From: Trochalopteron elliotii
Taxonomy: Eukaryota; Chordata; Aves; Passeriformes; Leiothrichidae
Direction of reading: 5' to 3'
NCBI GenBank assembly: GCA_024734555.1
Contig: JANPWX010000173.1
Span: 1,021,293-1,085,292 of the forward strand
DNA length: 64,000 bases
The translations under genes and the position numbers were made by a program. Under the pieces are notes generated by a model. The model had not been told where the DNA came from. It worked only from the letters and a program-made list of their open reading frames with translations, and searched no databases. Below are positions 28,159 to 39,604 of the stretch, piece after piece; within the stretch, counting starts at the first letter, position 1; each line of letters opens with the position of its first letter.

Positions 28159-28228
28159 AAGCCCAGTCTCCATCCTCACACCACTGCAAAGGTAAGCCCA
28201 GTCTCCATCCTCACACCACTGCAAAGGT
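28159..28228. repeat. Perfect 35-bp tandem duplication
   Basis: A 35-bp unit beginning aagcccagtctccatc and ending tgcaaaggt occurs twice in direct tandem (28159-28193, 28194-28228) with no mismatch. The perfect identity suggests a recent replication-slippage or repair duplication. Confidence 0.95.
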
Positions 28229-28585
28229 GCTGTTTCTCAGACCAACTTCTCCTTTATGCCATCTGATCTAAGAGGAAAGGAAAGGGGGAGGGAGGAAACC
28301 CATGAACGATGGAGTGATTATTCTCAGTTACTGTGAAATAGATGAACTCCACCTGCTATTTCTGCCACTTAAACCTTGGCTGACACAGTGCAGCAGTGCA
28401 CTGTGCACAGCAGACCCCTGCATCCCTCACGCTGTAGGCACACAGGCCCTTGAGCTGGGCCATCACAGAGACCACTCTGCCTGCAGCAAAGTGGAAGCCA
28501 GAAGTTCAAGCAAATGTTACAGAGAATTTTCAGAAGCAGATCAGTACTATGAAAAATTATTTGGTTATTATTGTTTTGGTTTGGG

Positions 28586-28626
28586 TTGGGTTTTTTTTTC
28601 CTTTGTTTGTTTTGCTTTTTTTTTCT
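28586..28626. repeat. T-rich low-complexity tract
   Basis: Several T runs broken by G and C (ggtttttttttcc, then tttgcttttttttttc). No acceptor-dependent exon follows that I can support. Confidence 0.8.
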
Positions 28627-31600
28627 TCTCTAGTCAGTAAAAGGAGACACTGAGCCTCTCTCCAAAGAGCTGCTGGGGCAGACTCACAGGCTGAGCAGCC
28701 TAGCTCTGCACAGCACCTGTGGGGACAGTGAGGACCACAGCACAGGTGGAGAACTGAGGCACATTTCCTTAACTTTCTTTACCCTTTCCATCCATTCCTT
28801 CCAAGTCTAGCAGTTTGGACATAATTTGCAGGTTTTTGTCTAAAAGCCTCTTTATTTCTTTCTCTCTTTTCTTGTAGAAAATAGAATGGAGGCATTTAAG
28901 GCAGGATGCCGTAGTTCCTTGGAACCACAGATGGGCTTTTTCCTGGAGAAAATCAAGTTTTTTTTAAATTGTGGAGTCTGTTGTTTGCTGGTTTTTTACA
29001 AAAATACTTTGAAAATTCATAGATCTAGATGCCAGCGCTGGGTCTATACTTTGATTTTTGTTCACTGTGCAGAGTTGTAACTGGCTTTACAGATTCCTCA
29101 GAAGTAAACAGGACTAGAGTGCATCACTTCTTATTTCCCTTCAGAATTTCCAATTACCCCGAATTTGCCTTTAAAAACACTTACTTTGGCTATCGTAATG
29201 ATCAATTGCTTGAAACTGGGAATTTTCATTCCAATACATTGTAAATAGAATGGTGGATCCATGGCCAAATTACAATTTGGACATGCTAGTCTGCTGAATG
29301 GAGCTCAGACACAAGCAGTAATTATCAATCTTCCATCATTTTCTGTGCTGACGCACAAGTTTTTGCTGCTTCCCTACAGGGCTCTGCTACTTTTTAGCAG
29401 CCAGCATTGGACATCTGTCACACATACTGTATGTCATAACAAATAGATCATTACAGAAAAAAAAATGCAAAGCTAAAACTGTAGAAAAGCAGAAAACATT
29501 ATGATTATTTTCACTGGGTGTTGGTATAATACTATCAGAATAAATCCCAAATGCTTTTTATTATTTTCTTTGTGAAGCTGACTGTATTATAAAATGTCAT
29601 TAAAGCATCTAAATTAGTGTACTTTCTTTTATGGGCTACTTCATATTTTCTGAGTGGCAACACATGCAATGCATGGCAGTACATGAAAACATGGCAATAC
29701 AAGTGGCCACCAGGTTGTTGGGTATGCATTTTTACAGCACTGTGGGTGTGTATTTTAGTCACATCTGCTTGGTAGAGTTGAAAAGCTGTGAGCAAATACT
29801 CACTGTAGAAGCAGCTATGGTGGCAAAGGCATTGCTTGTCCCCAGCAGCTCGTTACCTCTGTCCCCCAGAGGTCTTTAGGAACAGCACAGGGAGGTGTTT
29901 GGCAGCAGTGACAGGCAGAGCTGAGCTGGCACTGGGTACATTGGAGTTGCCCTCCTGAGTTCCCACAGAGCTGTGTGCTGCTAATTCTGGCAATAGTGTC
30001 ATAAGTCACTTGAGAATTGAAGTTGGTTGCAGAGTGTTGGTACTTGTATCCATGTGATTGTTTCCCCACTCACTTAAAACCTAAATAAAAGGTAGAAGTT
30101 TTGCTTTTAAAGGCAAAGAGCAAGGAAAAAGTAACCCAGGTGCATGTTAGTAGTGAGAAGGCTGAGAAAATGTTTTACATCTCTAGTACATATGTACATA
30201 AATATATATGTTTTGTGTGTGTGTTAATATCTAATAATTATTGCAGTTTTATAATGTTAGTTTCAACACATTACCACATTTTTGTCTATGATATTTTGCT
30301 TTTTTTTATTATTTCTTGTGCAATACTGTATTGACTTGTAGCACTGAAGAGGTAAGCTTTAACTTTTGAACTTGCAGTCTGAATTGCCAGTGGTATGTGC
30401 AGATTATGTATTATTATGTAGCTAGTTTGCACTAACAGGCAATCAGTTTATTTCATTTTAAAACCAGAAATGTAGCTAAATATTGAGTATGCAGGGAAGC
30501 AGTAATGCTGAAAACAACCTGAAAGGTCCCTGCATTTAACTGAGTGTGCAGGAGCTCTTGGTGCAAGAAGTATCCAGGAGTTTCCAGACTGGCTGCCACT
30601 GGAGAATGATGAGCATGGGGAAAGTCATGGCATCTGTGTATGCAGCACTGATGGGAAATGGGAATGCATTCAAAGGTTAAAGCAACTGGAAAGAATGTAA
30701 GGACAACCTAGTGATTCCTCTGAGTGAGTTGAAAAATTCCTCTCCTACTGGAGGTCTGGGTATCAGGAAGTTCTACAGCCAGGCAAGGTGTGTTGGACAT
30801 GTAGCACTGTTAGCTGGGTGCAGGGGAATGAGAAATACAACACATTGAAAAGGGAGAGTGATCAACTGAAGAGTAATTTGCCTATGATTTCAAATGCCTG
30901 TTGCTCCCCATCAGAAACCATGTTTTAGTACCAAAAGGGTTATGGTTTGAGAAAAGAATCACTGGGAAAATGATTATGAACTGTGCTATCAATGAGTTCA
31001 AGGTAAATGTTCCATATGACTTTGCGTTTCTAAGAAACTATGGCTCTCCTTTTCTAGTGTAATTGCATTATTGCAATTTTGATTTAAGGACAGTTTTCCT
31101 AGTTAGATGGCATTTTCTATGAAAGAAATACCTGCAAATGTTTGGTGAATAACTGAGGTTAGGAATGTACAATAGTGCATACTGCTTCATTCAGAAGTTT
31201 GCTTTCATCATAATTGCTTTTATTTCTGGAAGAAAGTATCTGGAGACTCGCTATTTTTCAGTCAAAATGATGCAATTTTTCTGTACTTGCAGGTTACATA
31301 GCAGGGTATAAAGGGGGCAGAAGACCTATCTATATGAGAGTGAAATTGATTCATGCTGACAAACGGGAAAAACAGAAATCTTCTCAATCACTTGGTTGTA
31401 TCACTGTATTTGTTTTTATGTTGCAAATAGTGATGTCAATGGAGCTGCCCTGAGTCCTTTATGGTATATGCATTTCTCTGCAGAAAAAGGATGTTTATAC
31501 TTAATGTGCTGAAGAAGACCTTTTGAAAAAGGTTTATTTTGTGCAAATAAGAGTTCTACAAGGTGCTATTTTTTAAAAAACTTAGTGGACTAGATAATTA

Positions 31601-32204
31601 ACATTTTGCCTCATTTGCACCTCTGAAACTTTCCATTTCCATGTCTTGCAGTAAGTATCTTTCTGAAAATGTCAGGCACTGCATAATGGAGGAGTGTTCT
31701 AATTTCAGTTTATTATTAGTAAATAGGAAAAAAATAATAAAAATTGATGACTTCCTGCAATATTCCATTTAGCTGTTAATAGGATGCTAATGCATTCTCA
31801 TGTAGAAAACCCTTAAAAATATAGAAACATTCCTACTCTGTATGGGCAAATTTAGAATTGACAAATATTTTGCGAATTTCTCTTACTTCATGATTTTTAT
31901 CCAAAACACCATGTAAAAGACAAGGACAGCAAATAGCTTGGTACTGAGCAGCCACAGGTCTGCAGTTAACTACTGAACTTGGCTGTTTACAGAGGCTGCA
32001 TCAAGCAGGGCTGCTTGCTGGGGAGTGCAGAGCACAGCCTGCTGCTTCCAGCCATAAGGTTGGGGATGAGTCCCTCTACATGGAGAAGGGATGCCCAAAT
32101 CCCTGCCCTCATACAGCTTGTACTGCTTGCTGGTGAGACTGGCTGCCTGAGCTCTGCAAGGCAGGAAACAAGGAAGAGATGTTGGGGGAATAGTAACTGC
32201 AGAC

Positions 32205-32286
32205 AACACTTACTGAGGAGACCTTCAGGCTGACTAATTTCCCCCAACACTTACTGAGGAGACCTTCAGGCTGACTGTTTTCCCCC
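32205..32286. repeat. 41-bp tandem duplication, two mismatches
   Basis: A 41-bp unit beginning aacacttactgaggagacc and ending in a run of five C residues is repeated at 32205-32245 and 32246-32286. The copies differ at two adjacent positions (aattt against gtttt). A short related motif (cccagcacaaa) follows the second copy. Confidence 0.95.
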
Positions 32287-32894
32287 AGCACAAATTTGCT
32301 CCAAGACTCATAGTTCCACCCCTGTTTTCCTGCTGCTGACTTTGAATTCCCATCTCTGCCACCTGCAAAGTGCATGTCTCTGCTCTGCCATCCCAGACCC
32401 CTGAACAGTGCTGCTGTTTATGCTGGGGTAGGCCTAGTTTTGCTGAGGAATCTGGTTTTTTTGCAAATTATAGCTTGCCAATGGAACTGAGAAAATGTCT
32501 TCATAGGGGCACTTATACTACCTTTCAGGGGCTAAAGGAAAAACTGTACTTTTTAGGTTAAGGAGGAAGGCAGTTACGAGGACTTCTGTCCCATCCGCCA
32601 GAAGCATGATTTTTCCACTTCTCTGTAGACCAGGCACTGTTTCTTGCTCTTAGCACAATGCCATGGTTTTTTTGGGTTTTTTTTGTAAAAGAACTGAAGC
32701 ATATATATATAAGGATAGGAAGAAGGAAGGCAAAGTAAACAGAAGCAACAGCTTCTCATGTTGAGAAAATGTCTGGCCATTTTATATAGCTCCTGTCCTT
32801 CCACATTATTTCACTCTCCCAACAAATCAGATCAATGGTGCTAAGATGCAAGAGTGCAGATGGCTGTGGAATAGGGCATCAGACCTCCTTGTCA

Positions 32895-32946
32895 CCAGAG
32901 AATCTCAAGAGGTCCCTTTGAGCCTTAAGCATGCTGATTCTGTGAC
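32895..32946 (+). mobile_element. CR1 LINE 3' end fragment, sense
   Basis: The sequence ctcaagaggtccctttgagc followed by cttaagcatgctgattctgtga matches the layout of the avian CR1 3' terminus (gaggtcccttccaaccc, then gattctgtga). Only the terminal part is recognisable, as is usual for 5'-truncated CR1 copies. Confidence 0.55.
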
Positions 32947-35900
32947 TAAAGTACCATTTTACAATTGACAAGTCATTTCCAGTTTATGATACTTGAATAT
33001 ACAGGAGCCGTTAATTTTTTGAGAGCAGAAAAAGATACCTGGTTGGTAGGAATGGACTTGTAATGGCAGCGTGGAATGTGCAGCTAGAACAGCAATGGGA
33101 ATGCATCGCTGTGTGATGAACATTAGAGACAAATGCCCTTTTTTATCTTTTTCCAGAAGAGGTTTTCTGTTCATCTTAAGCAATAGCTGCCTTTCTCAGG
33201 AGAATCTTACCATCTGTCTCCCTTATTTTAAAGTGTTATCCTTTACAAAAATGTGGGAGCTCTCCTGTATGTGGAAAGTAGGCCTATGCCCTTCCCAATG
33301 GATCAGTCTTTCATGGAGAAGGTCATACAGGTTTGTTGCATGGGAAGTATGGGCTGAGCTTTTCAGCTCCTCATATTTCCTGTTCATCTGCAAAGTACCT
33401 TAGCAACATTTTCCATCTCCTCTTTCACTCTGTATAGCACTGACAAGACAACTGAAAAATCCATACAGGCCTCCCTCTTCCCTGTAATAGGGTTTTTGTG
33501 GGCTTTGCATCAAGTCTCAAACCTTTCTGCACATCTAATAAGAAGACTTACTGCAAAACATGAAACAAAAAGAAAATTTTTATTGTGTTTCTCTACATCA
33601 GAATTGAATATAAACTCATTGACTGTAGCTTTAGACTAATTAAGTCTCTCTAATGAGTTCCCTGCCTGTTACTTCAGAGCATGGACAAATTGACAGAAAT
33701 ATATAAGTTTGATTTTTAAAATGGATCATGAGGATGAAAGCAGGCTTACATGAAGCAATGGTATTAGTAATTTAACTTAGAAACCTCTGCTGTAGCTTTA
33801 CTGAACTACAGGCTAGTCTCCTAAAACCTGCATTTATTTGTTTGTGGCTGTAATTCAGACCAGAACTCAAAAACCAGAAAGACTTTCCCCAAATGATTTT
33901 TATTGGGCTGGGCTCTATTTTCCAAATTTCAGAACAAAGGAAATTCATATTTCAAGGTTTATAAACACCTGGAAGTGAATCTTATAATACAAGGCCTGTC
34001 AAAAGCTTAACTATCTTCACTCTTGCATGATTATAATGTTTTAGTTATATTCTTGTCATGAGATGGCTTTAATAAAAATACAGTGCTATTTAAAATCACA
34101 GACCTCTGTGTTTACTCACACAATATGGAGTGATGTAACTACACACACAATGTGTTAGTGGGGGTGTTCTGTGTCAGACATATAATAACATACATGTACA
34201 GGACGTGGGAGAAGACTCCTAATAAAACACACATTCAAAGCACACTGAATAATTAAAAAACATTTTATATGCAGTGCACTTTTGTCCTGTCAGATTTAAA
34301 GGTATCACTTGGCTTCAAAAAGTGCTTGGATTTCCCAGTTGTTACTATCATGGTTTACCTTACAATGATGGCAATTCTTCCTTTGCAACCTAATATGAAG
34401 GGCCATTTTGTAATGCCTTGTGATCTCATATTCTTTATTTCTGATTAAGTTTTCCTGGCGTTGTCACATGGAAAAATACGAGTTTATTTTTTTTATATCT
34501 GTATGTTGGTGTGTTTAGCAACAGATTTTTACTGATGACTGAATAAATGAGGCTTCAGGATTGCTCTGTTTAAAGTGGCTGAAGCAAATTCCAAATCAAA
34601 GGAGATAGAACTGGCCTTTTATGGCTTGAACAGGCTGGGTTTTCTTCACAACTCTTACATAGATTTCCACAGATCCTTTATATATTTCACAGAAATATTT
34701 CAAAGTAAAAAGTTTTATATCTTTCCTTAACATAGTATGAGAGCTAAGCTGAAAGAACACAGATATTTTATTTCAGATTCATATGCTCTGCTTTAATCTA
34801 CTGCCCTTTAAAGTATAACCCATGATAGAAGGCTACCAGGTTGCCTCCTATTTTCATTGCAGTATACACTACCTTTTTTTCTTTTTTTGTAAAATACATA
34901 TTTCATTTTAACAGCATTTATGAGCATTGTAACATTTTTAGGGCTGAATTCTGAAAGATGCTGAGGACCAATATTTTCTATATTTTTCAGTGATAATTGT
35001 CTTCTCTGACATTCTCAGGCATCTGACCATTATACCAGTATATAGCAGATGGACATGACAGAGGGTGAGCTTTGGCAGCACCGTAAGGCAGATATCAACT
35101 TTACTATGACCATTTCCGAGGGAGAGACAAGCATTCCAGCAGAACTTCAAGCTGCTACTTCCAGTTTAATTAAAGGGGTCCTTTTTTTAGGTGCCTGTTA
35201 CTGTGAAATTTCTATCAGTGAGGAGTATATAACCAGTTGCCCAAAATGTTACAGTTGTCTTATCTGAGTATTTGTGAAGTATTATGCGTTTGTGTCAGTT
35301 ACTCAAGTGTTTGTACTTTTTTTCAGTTAGGCTGAATTACTGTTCTTAGTTTGGCAATAATAATAATATATGCTAGTAAGAAAGTCTAAAACCTAAGCAA
35401 AACCCCAAAGCAATGGTACATATGGGCAGTTCTCTTCTTTTGAATCAAGAATAAATATACTGACTATTTCAGATTGAAATAAATGGAGCAGCGGTGTATT
35501 TTATATAGGATTCATCACAAAGTTTGAATAAGTAGGAATTTCTAATGCAAAATAATTTTGTAATGAGACTGGAAATTTTTTGAGACTAGAGATTGAAAAT
35601 TACTGCTGTATGGATCTCTTTGTTAATAAGAGAAATGTGAAGTCTTTTCTTACTACTTTTTTTCAGAAATATGATTATAAATACTGCTTTAAAATGTGTT
35701 AAACTAACTGTACATGTAATCTGACTTATATGCATGAAAACTCCACTACTTTCACAAAAGCTGTGTTTAAGGTGTAAACCAGAATCCGTGTGTATTTTCA
35801 AAAAGATGTAAACTTTTAATTCAACTTAATTCTCCTTCCTAGGAACAGTTCACACAGTGAGATGAAAGTTGGTGAAACATACTTGCAAAAACAATTTACA

Positions 35901-36294
35901 GCATCTCCTGTTGAATTTAAGAACTGTGTAGGAAAGGTTCATGTGAGCTTCATTGGGAATATTACAGATATTTGTGAATTTCAGTTTTGCTAAATAAAGA
36001 CTTTTACTTAATTTCTGTCCATCACTGAAAACCATAAGAAAAATAGAAATTCTGTAAATGTAACAAATCAATCATTCTGGTTCAGATGTAATGTTTAGTT
36101 AACCTGAAACAGCTTTGGGAGCCTTCATGCAAAGGACAATATTTATGCAAAACCTAAGAGGCTGCAAAAAATCTACAGACAATGAAAAATGAGTGATGAC
36201 TACTGATTTTCTGTTATAACACTGGGTTTTACTTGAACCACTGGTAGAAAATAAATTAATATGTATTTTTTTTCTTTTTTTCATTGCTGTTTAG

Positions 36295-36473
36295 ATCTAA
36301 CTGTGCAGAAAATATCCGTAAACATATCTTGCATACGGGAAAGCATGAAGGAGTAAAAATGTACAACTGTCCTAGGTGTGACTATGGAACAAATATCCCT
36401 GTGGAGTTTCGTAACCACTTGAAAGAACTACACCCAGACATTGAAAATCCTGATCTGGCATACTTGCATGCTG
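36295..36473 (+). CDS. ZNF407: Internal coding exon C: second half of a split finger plus a fourth C2H2 finger (ZNF407-like)
   Basis: This 179-nt exon completes the Arg codon split by the intron and continues SNCAENIRKHILHTGKH, giving the second half of the finger begun in exon B. A spacer (EGVKMYN) leads to a fourth finger: CPRC, DYGTNIPVEFRN, HLKELH (C-x2-C-x12-H-x4-H; helix -1/2/3/6 = I, V, E, N). It is followed by PDIENPDLAYLHA and the first base of Gly. The split finger has H-x2-H in place of the usual H-x3-H, unless a later His (H-x6-H) binds zinc. The acceptor is strong and the donor gtaagg is good. The exon ends in phase 1. In ZNF407 as I remember it, this is where the finger array ends and a long non-finger C-terminus begins; that part is outside the window. 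Confidence 0.88.
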
Positions 36474-36690
36474 GTAAGGTCATTCCTCCCATTGCTTACA
36501 AATTCTTTTCTAAATGCACGTGCTTAAATGATTGTAATAACAAAACAAGAAGTTATTTATTCTGAAGAACAACATGGTTTTAAAATGGGCTTAATCCTCT
36601 TCAAGTTTTCCAGGGTTGAAGATTATGCATTAAGCACTGAAATCTATTCATGTTACACAAGCAAATGTTGCAGTTCAATAAATAAACATC
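36474..36690 (+). other. ZNF407: Possible retained-intron / intronic polyadenylation extension of exon C
   Basis: Reading through the exon C donor stays open for about 30 codons (starting GKVIPPIAYK) to a TGA at 36563-36565. About 112 bases after the stop there are two overlapping AATAAA signals (36677-36682 and 36681-36686). This arrangement could give a shorter protein that ends just after the finger array. No clear GU-rich downstream element was seen, and the donor is good, so normal splicing should dominate. Confidence 0.3.
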
Positions 36691-38927
36691 AGAAGTGCAT
36701 GCTATTTAGATTCCTCACTTTGAAATCTAAGTGAACTTTTAGGGAGAAATATTTTTTAACATTTTTATTAAGTCACTCTGCCTATGCTATTTCCCCATAA
36801 ACAGAAGCGCAAAATTCCATTGGAAATACAGTGGCAAATTAATGCATTGCTTTAAAAATTCTTAGGTTTCAAAAAAGTAGAATTACAAAAAGGTAGACTG
36901 TTCCTTATTAAAAGATAGAACAGCAGAGCTCAGCCAACAACTTAGATGTATATTTTCAGGCTTTGTGTTAGCAAGCACACACATGGAAATCACTGGAGGA
37001 ATGCAAAACAAAAACATTGCTTTGGAAAGAGGAATTAAAAGGAGATGGGGTGTTTTCTGTTTAGGAACAAGTTTTTTTGGTTTTTATTTGGTTTTGGGGT
37101 TTGTTTTTTTTAATAGATTCTACATTTCAGAGTGAAAGGCAGAAGATTTTTGGAAGCATCAAGTTAGGAAAAAAATAAAGAGTTCAATGGTAGGAGATTA
37201 GGAGAAATAATACAAAATTAGTCTGGATCTTGAATGAAATGTGATCTTAATGCAGGAGAGGCAGATAACTTAGACATCACTGGGTGGAAAGACAAGTCAG
37301 AGCAGTGGGAAAAAAGAGCAGATGGTGAGAAGAAAGAGTTGGGGAATCCAGAGGAGGAAGAAGCTATGTGGGCCAAAGTCTCCCTGAGATGCAAATTAAT
37401 CTTCCATTGAATTACTACTATTAGTACTCCTGTGTCAGATTAGAATCTTCTGTAAGGAATTAATTTCATAGTTTTTGATAACCCTCATACCTATAAAAAA
37501 GCAAAACCTGGAGAGTTTTTATGCAGCTTTGTGCAGTATGTACACTGTAGTTATTTTAAAACCTCTCAGTCTTCTCAAAATGACTGCTTGCTTTCTTGAC
37601 TAGAGGCAGTGTATTATTTGTACCATATATTTCTATTTGCCAAGTATTCCACTTCATTTTGGAACCAATCATCATGTCATGTCAGCATATGGTGGATAAT
37701 ATCTGGATGTGCAAACAAAATGCCAGTTGGCAGAATCCCAATTTCAAAATAGGTCAGAAAACTGATCACATTTCACCATAGTTCTCACTAAAGCAAATGA
37801 ATATTCAACTCAGAGCTTAAATCCAGACACTGTTGGATTTTTTACTACAGTAATCCCACTTAATATGAAAAAATCAAATACTTTCAATAGACAGATAGAC
37901 AGATGTAACAGAGAGCTGTAGCAGTGATAGAATCACTAACATTCCAAAATTACAAACATTTTATATACATTTTCCCATTATTAGTTTAAGACTATCTCTG
38001 GGTAAATTAATTGTTCATTGCAGCATGCTGTGGTTAAAACTGTTCAGCTTGCTTGTCTTGGTAACACGGGAAAACAGTCATCAGTGTGTTGTATCCTAAT
38101 GATATTTCTTTTCTATGCGTTCACTCTCAAACTCTAAAAATCCCCTTGCACTAAGCAGGGTACTGTGCAAATATATTAGGACTGGCAAGAACAGATTGTT
38201 ACCTAATGATTGCCAGGCTCACCTAGAACTGGTATACAACAAAATTCTTGAAACATTGTTTGCATAATCCCATTGCTAAAGGGATGATATTGTATTTTCC
38301 TTTTGAAAAGAAACACTATTAAAGAGGAACCTGGGTGATAATTGTGTATTCATACCTTAGTTAAATTAAAGGAGGTTTCTTTTCTTCTTTTCAATCCATT
38401 TCTAACTGCTGGACATCTGAGAGTTAAAGGTTTTAGAGAAGATTTTTAGAGGAATGAAGGACAACTCCTGTGCCCTGGCTAACATCCCTTATAAAAATAA
38501 GATTTGTTCTGTGTCTGGTTCACCGTTACTGATGACTTATTGGTCATTGGCTGCACCCACAGAGAATCTACAACACAACATAGAGCCCCTTAGGATGATA
38601 GGAGTATGAAAGTGTCATACAAGATTGATTTTTTTTCTTTTTTTTTAACTTAAACATATTTGTCTGTCTTTTATGTTCTAATATTGCTTTTAACAGGAAA
38701 GCCAGCCCTTTTGCTTCTTTGAGCAGATAGAAACAGAATAAGTCTCTTCACTGGCAAAGAGTCAGGCACCAACTACAGCCACTTTGCAGGACAGGCAGAA
38801 ACTCCTTCACCACAGCCCATCAAGAGTGGAGCTGTGGGGTACCTTTAGGATACTAATTCTGGGACTAAAAGTCAAGTCTGTTTCTTGTCTGTAAAATTAA
38901 GACTGACAGTTGGATTTCTAATTTAAA

Positions 38928-39604
38928 TGTAATGCTCTTTATAATTGTTGTGGGAAGAGTAGAAGCTTCAGACAAGCCTTAGCCTCAGATTTTGGCAACT
39001 GTTTTAAGTTCAAGGAATCACCCTGGCCTGCAAGTTCTTGTGATGGCAAATCAGATCTACTTATAAAATGAATTATTTATTAAACAGACAAGAGAGAGCA
39101 GATGAAAGATCTTAATCAGAATCACTTACTGCACAGTATAAAACTAAAAAGAACTATTAGTAGATTACAGCATAACATAAAAATGCACAATATCAAGGTA
39201 CCTATATTAGAGCTAGGAAAAGAAATAGTATTGATTAGGAGTCAAATCTAACTTATCACTGAAACCATGATAATGTGCAATTCCTTCACTAAATCCCTGG
39301 GGAGTACCCGCAAAGCAGGCATCCCTGCTCGTGGGAGAAACTCAACACATTTCCAGGGAAATGTATAGAAGATTTCTGCTTTGAAAGTTTGGTGTGGCTC
39401 TTATAGTTGTAAAGTGTATGTCTGTCAAAAATCCAGCTTATCTTTCCAGATCTCACATCCATCAGTAAGACATTTACTGGCAGTTGGGAGATCTTAACCC
39501 CATGATGTCAAAATAACTCACTATAAAACAGCTTGTCCTGTTGGAGTTATCTGGCTGGTTAACAAACAGATAAGCTCTTGTGGGCGGTGAGATGCCCTGC
39601 TACA
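38928..39604 (-). mobile_element. Solo LTR of an avian endogenous retrovirus (ERVL-like), antisense
   Basis: On the minus strand this 677-bp segment begins tgtagcagggcatctcacc and ends with a TG...CA-type terminus (tgta/taca inverted ends). It has a TATA-like ataagag motif near 39401-39406, a conserved-looking block with gcagggatgcctgctttgcg and tccccagggatt, and an AATAAATA poly(A) signal at 39076-39082. This layout matches avian ERVL-type LTRs as I remember them. No internal gag, pol or env coding sequence is adjacent, so it is a solo LTR left by recombination. I found no clear target-site duplication, which suggests age or imprecise ends. It is oriented opposite to the host gene. Confidence 0.6.
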
